The notes: generated from the sequence alone by a model not told the origin. Counted from the stretch's first letter, positions 27,119 to 39,799 are shown. The stretch: 64,000 nucleotides of DNA from Beijerinckiaceae bacterium (GCA_947452455.1 CANGBX010000002.1:372001-436000), one strand, 5' to 3'. Translations and numbers: made by a program.

Positions 27119-27592
27119 ATGAGAATGTTCATGGCTTCCAACCCCGGCACGCCGACCCAGCTCGGCCAGCACGTCCCCATGCCCCAGTCGCCTGAAGAGG
27201 CGCAGCTTGAGCGGGTTCCCAATCCGCATCCGGGCACAAATTATGTGGCGCGCTTCACATCACCCGAATTCACCTCGCTATGCCCTGTGACTGGCCAGCC
27301 GGATTTCGCCCATATTGTTATCGACTATGTGCCGGGTGATTGGCTCGTCGAGTCGAAGTCCTTGAAGCTCTATCTCTCGTCCTTCCGCAATCACGGCGCT
27401 TTCCATGAAGATTGCACGGTACGGATCGCGAAAGATTTGGCCGAGCTGCTGCAACCCAAATGGCTGCGCATCGGCGGATATTGGTATCCGCGCGGCGGCA
27501 TTCCGATTGATGTGTTCTGGCAGACGGGCGAAGTGCCGGCCGGCACATGGGTGCCCGACCAAGGGGTGCCGGGTTACCGCGGCCGCGGCTAA
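27119..27592 (+). CDS. queF: NADPH-dependent 7-cyano-7-deazaguanine reductase (preQ1 synthase)
   Basis: 157 residues. Short, unimodular QueF of the T-fold: catalytic Cys55 in [13 protein letters not shown], Asp62, the substrate Glu region [23 protein letters not shown], and [19 protein letters not shown]. Reduces preQ0 to preQ1 on the way to queuosine in tRNA. Three in-frame ATGs (27119, 27125, 27131) compete and none has a strong ribosome site. The gene is alone on the plus strand between eno and the acyltransferase. I saw no preQ1 riboswitch upstream. Confidence 0.95.
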   Translation: MRMFMASNPGTPTQLGQHVPMPQSPEEAQLERVPNPHPGTNYVARFTSPEFTSLCPVTGQPDFAHIVIDYVPGDWLVESKSLKLYLSSFRNHGAFHEDCTVRIAKDLAELLQPKWLRIGGYWYPRGGIPIDVFWQTGEVPAGTWVPDQGVPGYRGRG

Positions 27593-27595
27593 AAC

Positions 27596-28438
27596 TCAGC
27601 CCCGCAATGACGTGCTGAGGGTATGCAGATAATCTGACACAGCCTGTCTGCTTTCCAATTTCGGCAAATCTCCATAAGCAACAGGCTCACCAATCCGCAC
27701 CTCGACGCATTTGCCAAGGTGGCGACGCAATTCGTGAAAGAAAAGCGCCAGACGCAACATCGGATGAATGTGGCTCAAAATCTGGAACAGCCGCGAATTC
27801 TGTCCGATGAAATGCACGGGCACAATCGTCGCATTCACCTTTTCAGCGAGTGACGCCGCAATCGGCTGCCAGCGTGAATCCACCGCTGGCTTGCGCCCCA
27901 AGAAATCCGGCGAGGTCGAGACGGCACCGGCTGGAAAAATGACCATGCAACCACCACGCGCCAAATGCTGGCGCGCTTTGGCACGGCTCTCGACATTGGT
28001 TTTGATCGCGTCAGGTGTCGGATCAAAATCAACGGGGAGAACATAAGGCGCAATTTCGGGAGCCCGCAAAAGCACAGCATTGGTGAGCACCAGAAAATCA
28101 TCCCGCACAAGGCTGGTGATCCAGCTCATGGCAATGCCATCCAAAACACCAAAGGGATGATTGGATACAAAGATCAGTGGACCTTGGCGCGGAACTTTCG
28201 CCAATTGAATCTGGTCGAATTTGATCGACACACGCAAAGTTTCCAGACACGCGCCAAACCAATTCTGGCCTGGCTGCATGCGTCTGCGGTTTTCAAGATA
28301 GAGTTGCTCAACCGCATGTGCGCCGGTGATTTTCTCAAGCACGCGGATCAACACACGCTTGGGGAGCGGCGTGTTAGAATCAACATAGGAAAAGGGTGTC
28401 TCATTCATGGCCGCGCTTTCAGCAAGCTCATGTGACAC
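27596..28438 (-). CDS. Lysophospholipid acyltransferase family protein
   Basis: 280 residues. PlsC-like acyltransferase: the catalytic block reads VSNHPFGVLDGIAMSW, the NHPxGxxDG variant with five residues between His and Asp rather than the usual four; then a CMVIFPAGAVS block and a VPVHFIGQNS block as in this superfamily. It resembles the subgroup often annotated as putative hemolysin or 1-acylglycerol-3-phosphate acyltransferase, but without an added GNAT domain. The acceptor (glycerolipid, ornithine lipid or lipid A related) is unknown. Starts 7 nt after the kdsA stop, so it is translationally coupled. Confidence 0.82.
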   Translation of the reverse strand: MSHELAESAAMNETPFSYVDSNTPLPKRVLIRVLEKITGAHAVEQLYLENRRRMQPGQNWFGACLETLRVSIKFDQIQLAKVPRQGPLIFVSNHPFGVLDGIAMSWITSLVRDDFLVLTNAVLLRAPEIAPYVLPVDFDPTPDAIKTNVESRAKARQHLARGGCMVIFPAGAVSTSPDFLGRKPAVDSRWQPIAASLAEKVNATIVPVHFIGQNSRLFQILSHIHPMLRLALFFHELRRHLGKCVEVRIGEPVAYGDLPKLESRQAVSDYLHTLSTSLRG

Positions 28439-28445
28439 TTGTGTG

Positions 28446-29288
28446 TCAGGCCTTGGCGATGGCGTCGAAGGCCATGAGCTGGCGCAAGAGCGCTTCCATC
28501 TCGTTCAGAGGGACCTGATTGGGGCCATCCGAAAAAGCCTGTGCGGGATTGTCATGCGTCTCGATAAAGACGCCAGCCACACCAACTGCCACAGCCGCAC
28601 GCGCCAGAACGGGCACGAATTCGCGCTGACCGCCCGATGATGTGCCCTGCCCGCCCGGTTGCTGCACCGAATGTGTCGCATCGAAAATCACCGGAGAGCC
28701 GGTCTGTTCGGCCATGATCGGCAGCGAGCGCATGTCGGAGACAAGCGTGTTGTAGCCGAAGCTTGCGCCACGTTCTGTGACCAGAACATTGGGGTTGCCA
28801 GCACCAGTCACTTTGGCAACGACATTCTTCATGTCCCAAGGCGCCAAAAACTGACCCTTCTTGACATTCACTGGTTTGCCAGTGGCAGCTGCTGCCAACA
28901 GCAAATCCGTCTGACGGCAAAGGAAGGCCGGGATCTGCAGCACATCGACGACTTCGGCGGCGATGGCGCATTGATCATTTTCATGCACGTCGGTGACGAC
29001 CGGCAGACCAAACTTTTCCTTGATCTCGGCAAAGACAGGCAAAGCCTGTTTCAAGCCCAGTCCACGCTTGCCATCGAGCGAGGTGCGATTGGCCTTGTCG
29101 AAAGAACTTTTATAGACAAGCCCGATGCCAAGCTTCTGGGTGATCTCTTTCAGCGCGGCAGCCATGGTCAGCGCGTGGTCACGGCTCTCCATCGCACAAG
29201 GTCCCGACATAAGCGCGAGCGGACGGCGGTTGCCAAATGTAACCGCACCCGCACCCGTGCCGATGATGACATCCGCTTTGGCCTGCAT
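28446..29288 (-). CDS. kdsA: 3-deoxy-8-phosphooctulonate synthase
   Basis: 280 residues. Condenses phosphoenolpyruvate with arabinose-5-phosphate to Kdo-8-phosphate for the lipopolysaccharide inner core. Motifs: [78 protein letters not shown] and [19 protein letters not shown]. Full length. The metal-site residues and their type (zinc or non-metal) cannot be settled by eye. Confidence 0.97.
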   Translation of the reverse strand: MQAKADVIIGTGAGAVTFGNRRPLALMSGPCAMESRDHALTMAAALKEITQKLGIGLVYKSSFDKANRTSLDGKRGLGLKQALPVFAEIKEKFGLPVVTDVHENDQCAIAAEVVDVLQIPAFLCRQTDLLLAAAATGKPVNVKKGQFLAPWDMKNVVAKVTGAGNPNVLVTERGASFGYNTLVSDMRSLPIMAEQTGSPVIFDATHSVQQPGGQGTSSGGQREFVPVLARAAVAVGVAGVFIETHDNPAQAFSDGPNQVPLNEMEALLRQLMAFDAIAKA

Positions 29289-29327
29289 GTGAAACCCTCG
29301 AAGAAAGCTAATCCTGTTGGCTCCGGC

Positions 29328-30209
29328 CTACACCGTCTCAGCCTCGAAGGCCAGAGCAACGCCGAAGGCGTCCTGGGGCGGGACCAACAATCTGTGGCCA
29401 AATACCTGATGAGGAACGCCATTATCCTCGAAAATCTCTGCACAGGCACCCAGATCGCTGACCGCAATGCGGATGGCTGCGACATGGGTGGCACGCACAG
29501 GCCGGTGGAGAAGACCCACCCCAAATTTTTGGACAAAAGCCGCCTCGGTCAGAACTTCAATGCTTTGCTCATCGGCCACTTCGAGATCGATACCAAGTGA
29601 CGTTGCGAGCATCTCGCGCTGGTCTGTGAGGCCGGACAAAAACTCCCCATGAGCTGCGGGATTTTCAGCGACAAGTACAATCCCGCATACACCAACTGCG
29701 CCATTGGCATGGGTTTGCAATGAGGCTGAATAAAACTCTTCCGGAAAATGCTGCTGGCACGTGAAGAAGCCAATGTCGGGCATCAGCTTGGAATGGGCAA
29801 AAGCCAGCGTGAAAGCCACATGACTATCAGCGCCATCCGCCCGCTTACCTTTGCGCTCGAAATGAAACTTTTCGAAATCGCCAAGGCCCGCAAGCTTGAA
29901 TTGTGTTCGATCGGCGGCGGCATCTTGAGATGCCAAGGCCAGCATGGAGACGCCTTCACTTTTCTCGAGCTGCTGCGAGACAAAGCCCGCGAAAGAGAAC
30001 GTGTGCGGATCGAGATCAACAGGCGCACGAAAGCCCGGACCACGTGAAATCAATTCAAGAAAATGGTCAGGAAATTGGATGATATGGTTTTCCGTGCCCC
30101 AAGGATGGTGGTTACGCGCCCCCAGAGTAAAGCCAAGCTTGCGATAGAATTCGGCTTGTTCTGCCAGATCGCGGGATGCATGAACAATGTGATCAATCGC
30201 GCGCGGCAT
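29328..30209 (-). CDS. VOC family protein (glyoxalase-like domain)
   Basis: 293 residues from the ATG at 30209 (AGGAG 8 nt upstream; a GTG three codons earlier is less well placed). The opening AIDHIVHASRDLAEQAEFYRKLGFTLGARNHHPWGTENHIIQF is a glyoxalase-like VOC domain (PF13468 type), and a second VOC-like half begins near THVAAIRIAVSDL. Metal-dependent lyase or dioxygenase chemistry is typical of the fold, but the substrate is unknown. It lies between pyrG and kdsA, 39 nt ahead of kdsA on the same strand. Confidence 0.85.
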   Translation of the reverse strand: MPRAIDHIVHASRDLAEQAEFYRKLGFTLGARNHHPWGTENHIIQFPDHFLELISRGPGFRAPVDLDPHTFSFAGFVSQQLEKSEGVSMLALASQDAAADRTQFKLAGLGDFEKFHFERKGKRADGADSHVAFTLAFAHSKLMPDIGFFTCQQHFPEEFYSASLQTHANGAVGVCGIVLVAENPAAHGEFLSGLTDQREMLATSLGIDLEVADEQSIEVLTEAAFVQKFGVGLLHRPVRATHVAAIRIAVSDLGACAEIFEDNGVPHQVFGHRLLVPPQDAFGVALAFEAETV

Positions 30210-30289
30210 GGAGTTCACTCCTGACGGGAGAGACGACCCCGTCAGGCTAGCATGTCAGGCATCAATTAGCGAAACCATCCGGTCCGTGA

Positions 30290-31930
<1,641 letters not shown>

Positions 31931-32020
31931 CTATCCCTCAAAAGCCGAATCGGAAAGCGGAAAAACCGTCCCGCCCGATGTTTCCACAAAGCTTGCGTGG
32001 GAAACCGGGGGACGGAAATG

Positions 32021-32045
32021 AAAAGGGCCGGAAAATCCGGCCCTT
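32021..32045 (-). terminator. Terminator after secG
   Basis: Perfect 10-bp stem AAGGGCCGGA / TCCGGCCCTT with a three-base loop, followed on the minus strand by TTTTC. It lies 12 nt after the secG stop. Confidence 0.85.
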
Positions 32046-32057
32046 GTTGTTGGTGTC

Positions 32058-32393
32058 TTACTTCGGCGCCGCAGGTGCGCGCTGGTCGATGCCCTTGAGC
32101 TGATCGAGCAGATCGCTGCCAGCAGGCGCGCTCTGGGCAGGTGCCACCTTGTCGATGACCGAGGTCGGCGCGCGCCCCCAATTGGCCATAAGCGTCAAGC
32201 CAATCGAGGTAATAAAGAAGATTGTCGCCAGCACGGCCGTGGCGCGTGTCAGCGCATTGGCTTGCCCGCGACCCGTCATGAGGCCACCGCCGCCGCCAAT
32301 GCCAAGAGCACCGCCCTCTGAGCGCTGGAGCAGCACGACAATCACAAGGGCAACCACCACCATCAGGTGGATGACGATCAACACAGTCTGCAT
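32058..32393 (-). CDS. secG: Preprotein translocase subunit SecG
   Basis: 111 residues. Two membrane helices: VLIVIHLMVVVALVIVVLLQ at the N-terminus and ATAVLATIFFITSIGLTLMA, joined by the family's QRSEGGALGIGGG loop. A 35-residue Pro/Ala-rich tail follows, common in alphaproteobacteria. Partner of SecYE in inner-membrane protein export. Located between tpiA and pyrG on the same strand, a conserved order. Confidence 0.95.
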   Translation of the reverse strand: MQTVLIVIHLMVVVALVIVVLLQRSEGGALGIGGGGGLMTGRGQANALTRATAVLATIFFITSIGLTLMANWGRAPTSVIDKVAPAQSAPAGSDLLDQLKGIDQRAPAAPK

Positions 32394-32508
32394 GACGAAA
32401 AACCGCTTCCGCTGGAAAAGCGCGCCGCAACGCGCCTTAAGAATTGGTGAGCCTCATAGCCTAAAACCAGCCCCGGCGTCCACTCTCGCCGGTGTTTGGG
32501 CCAATCAC

Positions 32509-33267
32509 TTACTTATAGGCGGCGGCAATGCCCAGAAAGTCAGCCGCCTTGAGGCTTGCCCCACCCACAAGCGCTCCATCCACATCAGGCACGCCCATCA
32601 GCTCTGCCGCATTGGAGGGCTTGACCGAGCCACCATAGAGAAGACGGATACCAGAACCCGCGGGACCCGCCAGACGCAAAGCCTCTTTGCGCAGGAAGGC
32701 ATGGACTTCAGCCACATCGGCAGCGGTCGGGGTGAGCCCCGTGCCAATGGCCCAGATGGGCTCATAAGCAATGACCAGATTGTCCGCACTTACGCCCACA
32801 GGCCAGCTCTCGGCCATTTGCTGGCCAACGATCTTCAAAGTGGTACCTGCGCGGCGCTCGGCCTCGCTCTCACCCACGCAGACGATAGCCTTCAAACCCG
32901 CCGCAAGGGCCGCCTCAGCCTTGGCCTTGATCTGGGTAGAGGTCTCCAGATGGTCGGTGCGACGCTCGGAATGGCCGACGATCACATAGGTCGCTCCGGC
33001 ATCTTTGAGCATTTCAGCCGAAATATCGCCGGTATGGGCTCCCGACCCCTTCGCATGGCAATCCTGCCCGCCGATGGCGAGTGCTGACCCTTTGGCCAGA
33101 TCAGCGGCAGTAGCAACCAGAGTGGCGGGCGGGCAGACGGCGGCCTCAGCCCGACCAAAGCCCCCGGCAGCGACACCGTCACGGATCGCTGCGATCTCGG
33201 TAAGAGCGGCCTTGAGGCCGTTCATCTTCCAATTTCCCGCAACGAGGGGTGTTGGACGGGTGCTCAT
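32509..33267 (-). CDS. tpiA: Triosephosphate isomerase
   Basis: 252 residues. TIM barrel that interconverts dihydroxyacetone phosphate and glyceraldehyde 3-phosphate. Motifs: [10 protein letters not shown] at the N-terminus, [29 protein letters not shown] with the catalytic His, [10 protein letters not shown] with the catalytic Glu, and [14 protein letters not shown]. Full length. It is divergent from ppiD; the 173-nt spacer holds the two promoters. Confidence 0.98.
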   Translation of the reverse strand: MSTRPTPLVAGNWKMNGLKAALTEIAAIRDGVAAGGFGRAEAAVCPPATLVATAADLAKGSALAIGGQDCHAKGSGAHTGDISAEMLKDAGATYVIVGHSERRTDHLETSTQIKAKAEAALAAGLKAIVCVGESEAERRAGTTLKIVGQQMAESWPVGVSADNLVIAYEPIWAIGTGLTPTAADVAEVHAFLRKEALRLAGPAGSGIRLLYGGSVKPSNAAELMGVPDVDGALVGGASLKAADFLGIAAAYK

Positions 33268-33440
33268 GGGCGCATTCCTCTAAAACGACAATCTCGACCG
33301 CCCCACTAGCAGATGGCCCTCGAGCTTCCAAGCCAAGCCTTCTGACCCTATAGGCCTGCGTTGCATAGCTCCCGCCCCCTCCCTATAGTCCGCGCCCGCG
33401 GCGCAAAATGTGCCCAATCGCTCTAAACCGGAATGAGACA

Positions 33441-35348
33441 ATGCTAGAGGGCATGCGCCGTGCGTCGCAGAATTGGCTGGGTAAGACGATCCTGACGATC
33501 GTCTTCAGCGTTCTGATCGGATCTTTCGCCATTTGGGGCATCGGCGACATTTTCAAAGGCATCGGCGTGAGCAATGTCGCTGAAGTGGGCTCAGCCAATA
33601 TTTCGACCGTCGAATTCCGTCAGAATTATCAGACGCAAATCACCAATTTGCAGCGCCAGACGCGTCGCGCCATCACCAATGAGCAGGCACGCGCCTTTGG
33701 CCTCGACCAGCAAGTGCTTGGCCGCATGATTTCAGAAGCAGCACTCGACCAAAAAGTGCGCACATTGAGCTTGGCCCTGTCGGATGAAACCATTGGTCGC
33801 ATGATTTTGGACGACCCGACCTTCAAAGGCGGAGATGGTCGCTTCGACCGCACGCGCTTTAATGACATTTTGCGCGACAATGGCTTTAACGAACTGAGCT
33901 TCGTGCGCGAACAGCGCAAAAACTATCTGCGTCAGGATGTGGCAGAAACAGTGACTGGCCGGGTGCCCGTGCCCATGGCTTTCCAGGAAGCCATCCACCA
34001 CTATGCCAATGAAACACGTGCCATTGAATATATTGTCCTGCCAGAAGCCGCGGCAGGCACGATTGCCGAGCCCAAGGATGATGAACTCAAAACATGGTTT
34101 GAAATCCGCAAGAGCAATTGGCGCGCACCTGAATATCGCAAGATCGTCACGCTGGCTGTGACGCCATCGACTGTTGCTGACGCAGCTTCGGTCTCGGATT
34201 CCGATGCCCGCGCGCAATATGAGCGCGTGAAAGGTGAGCGTTTCGGCACAGCAGAAACACGCCAAGTCCAACAGCTCGTTTTCCCGACGGAAGATGCAGC
34301 CAAAGCCGCACGCGAAAAAATGGCAAATGGCGCAAGCTTCCTCGATGTTGCCAAGGATCAAGGCCGCTCGGAAGAAGATGTGTCTCTGGGACAAGTGGCG
34401 CGCTCTGCCATTCTCGACCCGACTGTAGCTGAAGCTGCCTTCACCACAGCCGCCAATGAGATCAGCCAGCCTGTGAAGGGACGCTTTGGCTATGTGGTTG
34501 TGAAGATCGGCGCCGTGAGCGCCGGACAGACAAAGCCTTTCGAAGACGTGGCCGGCGAATTGAAGCAAGAAATTGCAGTCTCCCGCGCGCGCTCGAAAGT
34601 CATGCAATTGCATGATGTGATTGAAGATGAACGCGCCTCAGGCAAGCCGCTCGCTGAAGCCGCGCAAAAAGCCAATCTCAAAGTCACGACCATTGACGCG
34701 CTAACGGCAACAGGTGCCGACAAATCCAGCAAGATTGTCGAGCTGAAAGATGCTGATTCCGTTCTGCGCGCCGTTTTTTCCTCTGACATTGGCGTTGACA
34801 ATGAAGCGGTGAATACACGCGACAATGGCTATGTCTGGTTTGAAATTCTTGGCATTGAACCTGCCCATGACCGCAGCCTAGACGCGGTGAAAGATGAAGT
34901 GGTGAAAGCTTGGCGCGAAGATGAAATCCGTCGCGCGCTGACGACCAAAGCCATCGATCTGGTCAAGGCGCTTGAAAGCGGCGAAGCTATTGACAAAATC
35001 GCAAAAGATAATGGCGGCTTGAAAGTCGAGACGGCAAAAGATGTGCGCCGTGGCGGTGCTGCCAATCTGGCACCAGGCGTCGTCGCGCAGATTTTCAATC
35101 TGCCTGTGGGCCGCGCGGGTTCGGCTGCAGGTGAAGGCATGACGCGCATTCTCTTCAAGATCAATGATGCTGTCGTACCGGGTTTTGAACCTGAGAGCGA
35201 ACAGGCTGTGGCCATTGCGGCGCAATTGTCGCAAAGCCTCGGCAACGATCTTCTCTTGCAATATATTGCCAAATTGCAGACGGATCTGGGCGTGAAAATC
35301 AATGGCGCTGCGCTGAACCTAGCGGTTGGCGGCGGCGACTCTTATTGA
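33441..35348 (+). CDS. ppiD: PpiD-like periplasmic peptidyl-prolyl isomerase
   Basis: 635 residues from the ATG at 33441 (GGAATGAGA upstream); the frame is open to 33408. One N-terminal membrane helix (about 16-38, TILTIVFSVLIGSFAIWGI) anchors a periplasmic body. A SurA-N-like chaperone region spans about 40-200 and a parvulin-type rotamase about 240-360 (AREKMANGASFLDVAKDQGRSEEDVSLG, VKGRFGYVVVKI). Assists folding of exported proteins at the inner membrane. It is followed by trpE after only 9 nt, a frequent alphaproteobacterial arrangement. Confidence 0.9.
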   Translation: MLEGMRRASQNWLGKTILTIVFSVLIGSFAIWGIGDIFKGIGVSNVAEVGSANISTVEFRQNYQTQITNLQRQTRRAITNEQARAFGLDQQVLGRMISEAALDQKVRTLSLALSDETIGRMILDDPTFKGGDGRFDRTRFNDILRDNGFNELSFVREQRKNYLRQDVAETVTGRVPVPMAFQEAIHHYANETRAIEYIVLPEAAAGTIAEPKDDELKTWFEIRKSNWRAPEYRKIVTLAVTPSTVADAASVSDSDARAQYERVKGERFGTAETRQVQQLVFPTEDAAKAAREKMANGASFLDVAKDQGRSEEDVSLGQVARSAILDPTVAEAAFTTAANEISQPVKGRFGYVVVKIGAVSAGQTKPFEDVAGELKQEIAVSRARSKVMQLHDVIEDERASGKPLAEAAQKANLKVTTIDALTATGADKSSKIVELKDADSVLRAVFSSDIGVDNEAVNTRDNGYVWFEILGIEPAHDRSLDAVKDEVVKAWREDEIRRALTTKAIDLVKALESGEAIDKIAKDNGGLKVETAKDVRRGGAANLAPGVVAQIFNLPVGRAGSAAGEGMTRILFKINDAVVPGFEPESEQAVAIAAQLSQSLGNDLLLQYIAKLQTDLGVKINGAALNLAVGGGDSY

Positions 35349-35357
35349 GCAAAGCAC

Positions 35358-36881
35358 ATGTTTGAACCCTCACTCGAGACGTTCACCAAGGCCTACGATG
35401 CAGGCCAGAGTGTGCTCGTCTCGACCAAACTTGTCGCAGATCTGGAAACGCCGGTTTCAGCCTATTTGAAACTGTCTTCGGGTCGTGACGGCAATGTGTT
35501 TCTGCTTGAATCGGTAGAAGGCGGCGCGGCACGCGGACGTTATTCGATGATCGGACTTGATCCTGACATCATCTGGCGCGCGAATGGAGACCTTGCCGAA
35601 ATCAATCGCAATGCATTGAAAGATGCCAACGACTTTCAGCCGTGCAGAGGCAAGCCACTGGATGCCCTGCGCGCGCTGATCGAAGAATCGGCTGTCCCTG
35701 AATTGGAAGGCGTTCATCTGCCGCCCATGGCTGCGGGTGTCTTCGGATATCTGGGCTATGACATGGTCCGGCAGATGGAGCGCTTGGCACCTGCCAAAGC
35801 AGATCCGATCGGTGTGCCCGAAGCGGTGATGATCCGCCCAACACTCATGGCCGTCTTCGACAGCGTCAAAGACGAGCTGACCATTGTCACGCCGGTTCGC
35901 CCGCAAGCAGGAATATCAGCACGCGCCGCTTACGAAAGCGCGCAAGCGCGGCTCGATTCTCTTGTACATGTGCTGGAAAGCCCGCTCGATCATGTCGCGC
36001 CGCAAGCTGATCCACGCATGGTTTCGCAAGAACCAGTCTCGAACACCAGCGAGAACCGCTTTCTCGAGATGGTTGCCAAGGCAAAAGATTATATTCGTGC
36101 GGGTGATATATTTCAGGTCGTGCTGTCGCAGCGTTTCACCAGCCCGTTTGATCTGCCAGCATTCTCGCTCTATCGCGCTTTGCGGCGTGTGAACCCGGCG
36201 CCCTTCCTTTGCTATCTTGATTTCGGCGGCTTCCAGATTGTCTGCTCAAGCCCCGAAATTCTGGTGCGTGTGCGCGATCAAAAAGTGACAATCCGCCCCA
36301 TTGCTGGCACACGCTGGCGCGGACAAACGCAGGCTGAAGATGAGGCGCTGGCCGCTGAATTGCTCGCTGACCCCAAAGAACGTGCCGAACATCTCATGTT
36401 GCTTGATCTCGGGCGCAATGATGTCGGCCGCGTTGCCGAAATCGGCACAGTCGATGTGACAGAAAAATTCTTCGTCGAGCGCTACAGCCATGTCATGCAC
36501 ATTGTCTCCAATGTGGAAGGCAGACTGTCAGCCAAACATGATGTGATTGATGCTTTGTCGGCTGGTTTTCCTGCGGGCACAGTGTCCGGCGCTCCCAAAG
36601 TGCGCGCCATGGAAATCATCGATGAACTGGAAACCGACAAGCGCGGTATTTATGCCGGCTGCATCGGCTATTTCGGTGCATCGGGCGAGATGGACACATG
36701 TATTGTCCTGCGCACCGCGGTGATCAAAGACGGTAAAATGCATGCGCAAGCAGGTGCCGGCATTGTTTATGATTCCGATCCCGCTTCAGAGCACCGCGAA
36801 TGTGTGAACAAGGCCAAGGCTCTGTTCCGTGCGGCTGAAGAAGCCGTGCGCTTTGCCACTGGCGGAAAGCGGGGCCAGTGA
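35358..36881 (+). CDS. trpE: Anthranilate synthase component I
   Basis: 507 residues. With TrpG makes anthranilate from chorismate, the first committed step of tryptophan synthesis. Conserved chorismate-binding blocks: [91 protein letters not shown] and [12 protein letters not shown]. An N-terminal tryptophan feedback site is expected near ESVEGG. Not fused to TrpG, unlike Rhizobium and relatives with TrpE(G). Its TGA overlaps the trpG ATG. Confidence 0.97.
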   Translation: MFEPSLETFTKAYDAGQSVLVSTKLVADLETPVSAYLKLSSGRDGNVFLLESVEGGAARGRYSMIGLDPDIIWRANGDLAEINRNALKDANDFQPCRGKPLDALRALIEESAVPELEGVHLPPMAAGVFGYLGYDMVRQMERLAPAKADPIGVPEAVMIRPTLMAVFDSVKDELTIVTPVRPQAGISARAAYESAQARLDSLVHVLESPLDHVAPQADPRMVSQEPVSNTSENRFLEMVAKAKDYIRAGDIFQVVLSQRFTSPFDLPAFSLYRALRRVNPAPFLCYLDFGGFQIVCSSPEILVRVRDQKVTIRPIAGTRWRGQTQAEDEALAAELLADPKERAEHLMLLDLGRNDVGRVAEIGTVDVTEKFFVERYSHVMHIVSNVEGRLSAKHDVIDALSAGFPAGTVSGAPKVRAMEIIDELETDKRGIYAGCIGYFGASGEMDTCIVLRTAVIKDGKMHAQAGAGIVYDSDPASEHRECVNKAKALFRAAEEAVRFATGGKRGQ

Positions 36882-37471
36882 TGAAACTTGTCCTCGTCGA
36901 TAATTACGACAGTTTCACTTGGAACCTCGTCCATTATTTCGGCTCACTCGGTGCCGATGTAGAAGTCATCCGCAATGATGCGATTTCAACACAAGAGTTG
37001 CTCGCTAAAAAACCGGAGGCGATTGTGCTTTCGCCCGGTCCTTGCACTCCGAAAGATGCAGGCATTTGCCTCGAAGTGATCAAGCTCGCCAATGGGCAGG
37101 TGCCGATCATGGGTGTCTGCCTCGGTCATCAATCGATTGGTGACGCTTATGGTGGGGACGTAATCCGCGCACCAGCACCCTTGCATGGAAAAATGTCGAC
37201 AATCACGCATCGCGGTGAAACGCTTTTCAAAGGGATCGACCATCCGTTTGAAGCAACCCGTTATCATTCGCTGATTGTGGATCGCAAAACCTTGCCCGAT
37301 TGCTTGGCTGTGACGGCGGAAGTGGATGGCCTCATCATGGCACTCTCGCACAAGACACATCCCGTGCATGGCGTGCAATTTCACCCCGAGAGCATTGCCT
37401 CACAGCACGGGCATCTCATTTTGAAAAATTTCCTCGACCTCGCAGCATCCTTTAACAAGACGCGCGGTTGA
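36881..37471 (+). CDS. trpG: Anthranilate synthase component II (glutamine amidotransferase)
   Basis: 196 residues from the ATG at 36881, overlapping the trpE stop by one base; a GTG three nt upstream is an alternative. Class I amidotransferase: [27 protein letters not shown], the nucleophile Cys in [13 protein letters not shown], and the His/Glu pair in [10 protein letters not shown]. Supplies ammonia to TrpE; may also serve 4-amino-4-deoxychorismate synthesis, as in dual-function homologues, but no pabB is near. Confidence 0.96.
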   Translation: MKLVLVDNYDSFTWNLVHYFGSLGADVEVIRNDAISTQELLAKKPEAIVLSPGPCTPKDAGICLEVIKLANGQVPIMGVCLGHQSIGDAYGGDVIRAPAPLHGKMSTITHRGETLFKGIDHPFEATRYHSLIVDRKTLPDCLAVTAEVDGLIMALSHKTHPVHGVQFHPESIASQHGHLILKNFLDLAASFNKTRG

Positions 37472-37484
37472 GCGGAGACGACAG

Positions 37485-38501
37485 ATGGATAGTTTCAAAC
37501 CTCTCATCGCGAAAGTAGCCACCGGCGCCAGCCTGACGCGCGCGGAAGCTGAACTGGCGTTTGACAATATTCTGTCGGGAGAAGTCACGCCCTCGCAAAT
37601 GGGCGCCTTTCTCATGGCGCTGCGTGTTCGTGGTGAAACGGTTGATGAAATCACGGGCGCCGTCACGGCCATGCGCGAGAAAATGACACGCGTAAAGGCC
37701 CCCGCTGGCGCCATTGATATTGTCGGCACAGGTGGTGATGGTGCTGGCACTTACAATGTATCGACCCTCGCCTCGATCATCACGGCAGCATGCGGTGTGC
37801 CCGTGGCCAAACACGGCAATCGCGCAGCATCATCAAAATCTGGTGCCAGTGATGTGTTGGGAGCTTTGGGGGTTGGCATTGGCGTCACGCCTGCCGCCGT
37901 CGAAGCCTGCATCAACGAGGCCAAGATCGGCTTTATGATGGCGCAGTCGCACCATCTGGCCATGCGCCATGTCGGACCCACGCGTGTCGAACTCGGCACG
38001 CGAACAATTTTCAACATTTTGGGGCCGCTCTCCAATCCAGCTGGCGTCAAGCATCAGGTCATCGGCACATTTGCCCAATCCCTGCTGAAGCCGATGGCCG
38101 AAGTGTTGCGAAATCTCGGTTCCGAGAAAATCTGGCTGGTGCATGGGTCTGACGGACTTGATGAATTGACCACGACAGGGGCAACCCATGTTGTTGCGCT
38201 TGAAAAAGGTGAGATTTCATCTTTCACCGTCAATCCGGAAGATGCCGGGCTTGCAAAAGCCAAGGCAGAAGATCTGAAGGGCGGCGATCCAGAGTTTAAC
38301 GCACAGGCTTTGCGCGGCGTCTTGGCTGGCGATAAAAACGCCTATCGCGATATTGCGTTGCTCAATACGGCTGCGGCTCTTGTGGTGGCCGGAAAAGCTT
38401 CTGATCTGAAAGCAGGCGTTGCGCTGGGCGCAAAAGCGCTGGAAGATGGCAGTGCAAAAGCAACGCTCGAAAAACTCGTTGCCGTTTCGAACCGCGGGTA
38501 A
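37485..38501 (+). CDS. trpD: Anthranilate phosphoribosyltransferase
   Basis: 338 residues. Transfers phosphoribose from PRPP to anthranilate. Motifs: [21 protein letters not shown], the PRPP loop [65 protein letters not shown] and [14 protein letters not shown]. Full length. Follows trpG by 13 nt and precedes trpC by 3 nt. Confidence 0.97.
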   Translation: MDSFKPLIAKVATGASLTRAEAELAFDNILSGEVTPSQMGAFLMALRVRGETVDEITGAVTAMREKMTRVKAPAGAIDIVGTGGDGAGTYNVSTLASIITAACGVPVAKHGNRAASSKSGASDVLGALGVGIGVTPAAVEACINEAKIGFMMAQSHHLAMRHVGPTRVELGTRTIFNILGPLSNPAGVKHQVIGTFAQSLLKPMAEVLRNLGSEKIWLVHGSDGLDELTTTGATHVVALEKGEISSFTVNPEDAGLAKAKAEDLKGGDPEFNAQALRGVLAGDKNAYRDIALLNTAAALVVAGKASDLKAGVALGAKALEDGSAKATLEKLVAVSNRG

Positions 38502-38504
38502 GAC

Positions 38505-39317
38505 ATGTCCGACATTCTGCGTAAAATCGAAACCTATAAGCGCAAGGAAATTGCGGAAGCGAAAGTCCGCATGCCGTTGCACGCGCTGGAACGCAAGATT
38601 GACGAACAATCAAGCCCCCGCGGCTTTGTGAAATCCATCGAAGACAAATTGGCGCGCAATCAATTCGCGCTCATTGCCGAGATCAAAAAGGCAAGTCCTT
38701 CAAAGGGACTAATCCGTGCCGATTTCGATCCACCGAAATTGGCGGCCGCTTACGAAAAGGGCGGCGCATGCTGCCTGTCCGTCCTGACGGATGAACCCTC
38801 ATTCCAGGGCAAGCCGGACTATCTGACGACAGCGCGCAAGGCCGTTCATCTTCCCGCTCTCCGCAAAGACTTCATGTATGACCGCTATCAGGTCTTTGAA
38901 GCACGCGCATGGGGCGCCGATTGCATCCTGATCATCATGGCAGCAGTCTCCGACGAGACAGCGCGCGAACTCAACAAAGTCGCGCATGATCTGCATATGG
39001 ATGTGCTGGTCGAAGTGCATAATGAAGACGAGCTGAAACGCGCATTGCCGCTTGAAACCCGCCTCGTTGGCATCAACAATCGCGATCTCCATACATTCAA
39101 CACATCACTTGATGTTTCGGAACGTCTGGCAAAACTCGTCCCGAATGATCGCATCATAGTGGGAGAAAGCGGCATTGGTTCGCATGCTGATGCCCTTCGT
39201 CTCGTTCAATCCGGCATCGGTACTTTCCTCGTCGGTGAAAGTCTGATGCGCCAGGATGATGTGGTGAAAGCCACCCATGATCTCTTGCACGGCCCTGCCC
39301 TTGAGGCGCGCCACTAA
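38505..39317 (+). CDS. trpC: Indole-3-glycerol-phosphate synthase
   Basis: 270 residues. TIM barrel enzyme closing the indole ring. Conserved blocks: [105 protein letters not shown] and [13 protein letters not shown]. Its TAA shares the final A with the ATG of moaC. Confidence 0.97.
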   Translation: MSDILRKIETYKRKEIAEAKVRMPLHALERKIDEQSSPRGFVKSIEDKLARNQFALIAEIKKASPSKGLIRADFDPPKLAAAYEKGGACCLSVLTDEPSFQGKPDYLTTARKAVHLPALRKDFMYDRYQVFEARAWGADCILIIMAAVSDETARELNKVAHDLHMDVLVEVHNEDELKRALPLETRLVGINNRDLHTFNTSLDVSERLAKLVPNDRIIVGESGIGSHADALRLVQSGIGTFLVGESLMRQDDVVKATHDLLHGPALEARH

Positions 39318-39799
39318 TGGCAAAACTCTCGCATATCACTGCCAGCGGCGAAGCCCATATGGTCGACGTGTCGGACAAAGCCGTCACGACGCGCGTGGCT
39401 GTGGCCGAAGGCCGCGTGGTGATGAAGCCCGAGACATTGGCTTTGTGCTTATCGGGCGATGCCAAAAAAGGTGATGTGCTGGGCACGGCGCGAATTGCAG
39501 GCATTATGGCCGCCAAAAAGACGCATGAGCTCATCCCGCTCTGTCATCCCCTGCTGATTTCCAAAGTCACATTGGATTTGACCCCTGACGAAAAACTTCC
39601 CGGCGTGCATGTGCGCGCAGAAGTCAAAGTGGGTGGTCAGACGGGTGTTGAAATGGAAGCCCTGACAGCCGTCAGCGTTGCCTGCCTCACCATCTATGAC
39701 ATGCTCAAAGCGGTGGATCGTTTCATGACGATTGAAGCGATTGGCATGACTGAGAAGCGTGGCGGCAAATCCGGTGATTGGCGCCGGGAGGATCAGTGA
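39317..39799 (+). CDS. moaC: Cyclic pyranopterin monophosphate synthase accessory protein MoaC
   Basis: 160 residues. Converts the MoaA product to cyclic pyranopterin monophosphate in molybdenum cofactor synthesis. Motifs: [75 protein letters not shown], and the C-terminal [10 protein letters not shown]. Coupled to trpC upstream and to moeA downstream, so cofactor and tryptophan genes share a transcript. Confidence 0.97.
   Translation: MAKLSHITASGEAHMVDVSDKAVTTRVAVAEGRVVMKPETLALCLSGDAKKGDVLGTARIAGIMAAKKTHELIPLCHPLLISKVTLDLTPDEKLPGVHVRAEVKVGGQTGVEMEALTAVSVACLTIYDMLKAVDRFMTIEAIGMTEKRGGKSGDWRREDQ

Noticed and set aside
28659-29600. 313-codon plus-strand open frame opposite kdsA and the VOC gene
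   Set aside because: Spans two conserved minus-strand genes and their gap; no ribosome site or family signature.
32149-33087. 312-codon plus-strand open frame opposite secG and tpiA
   Set aside because: Crosses two clear genes on the other strand; low-complexity translation.
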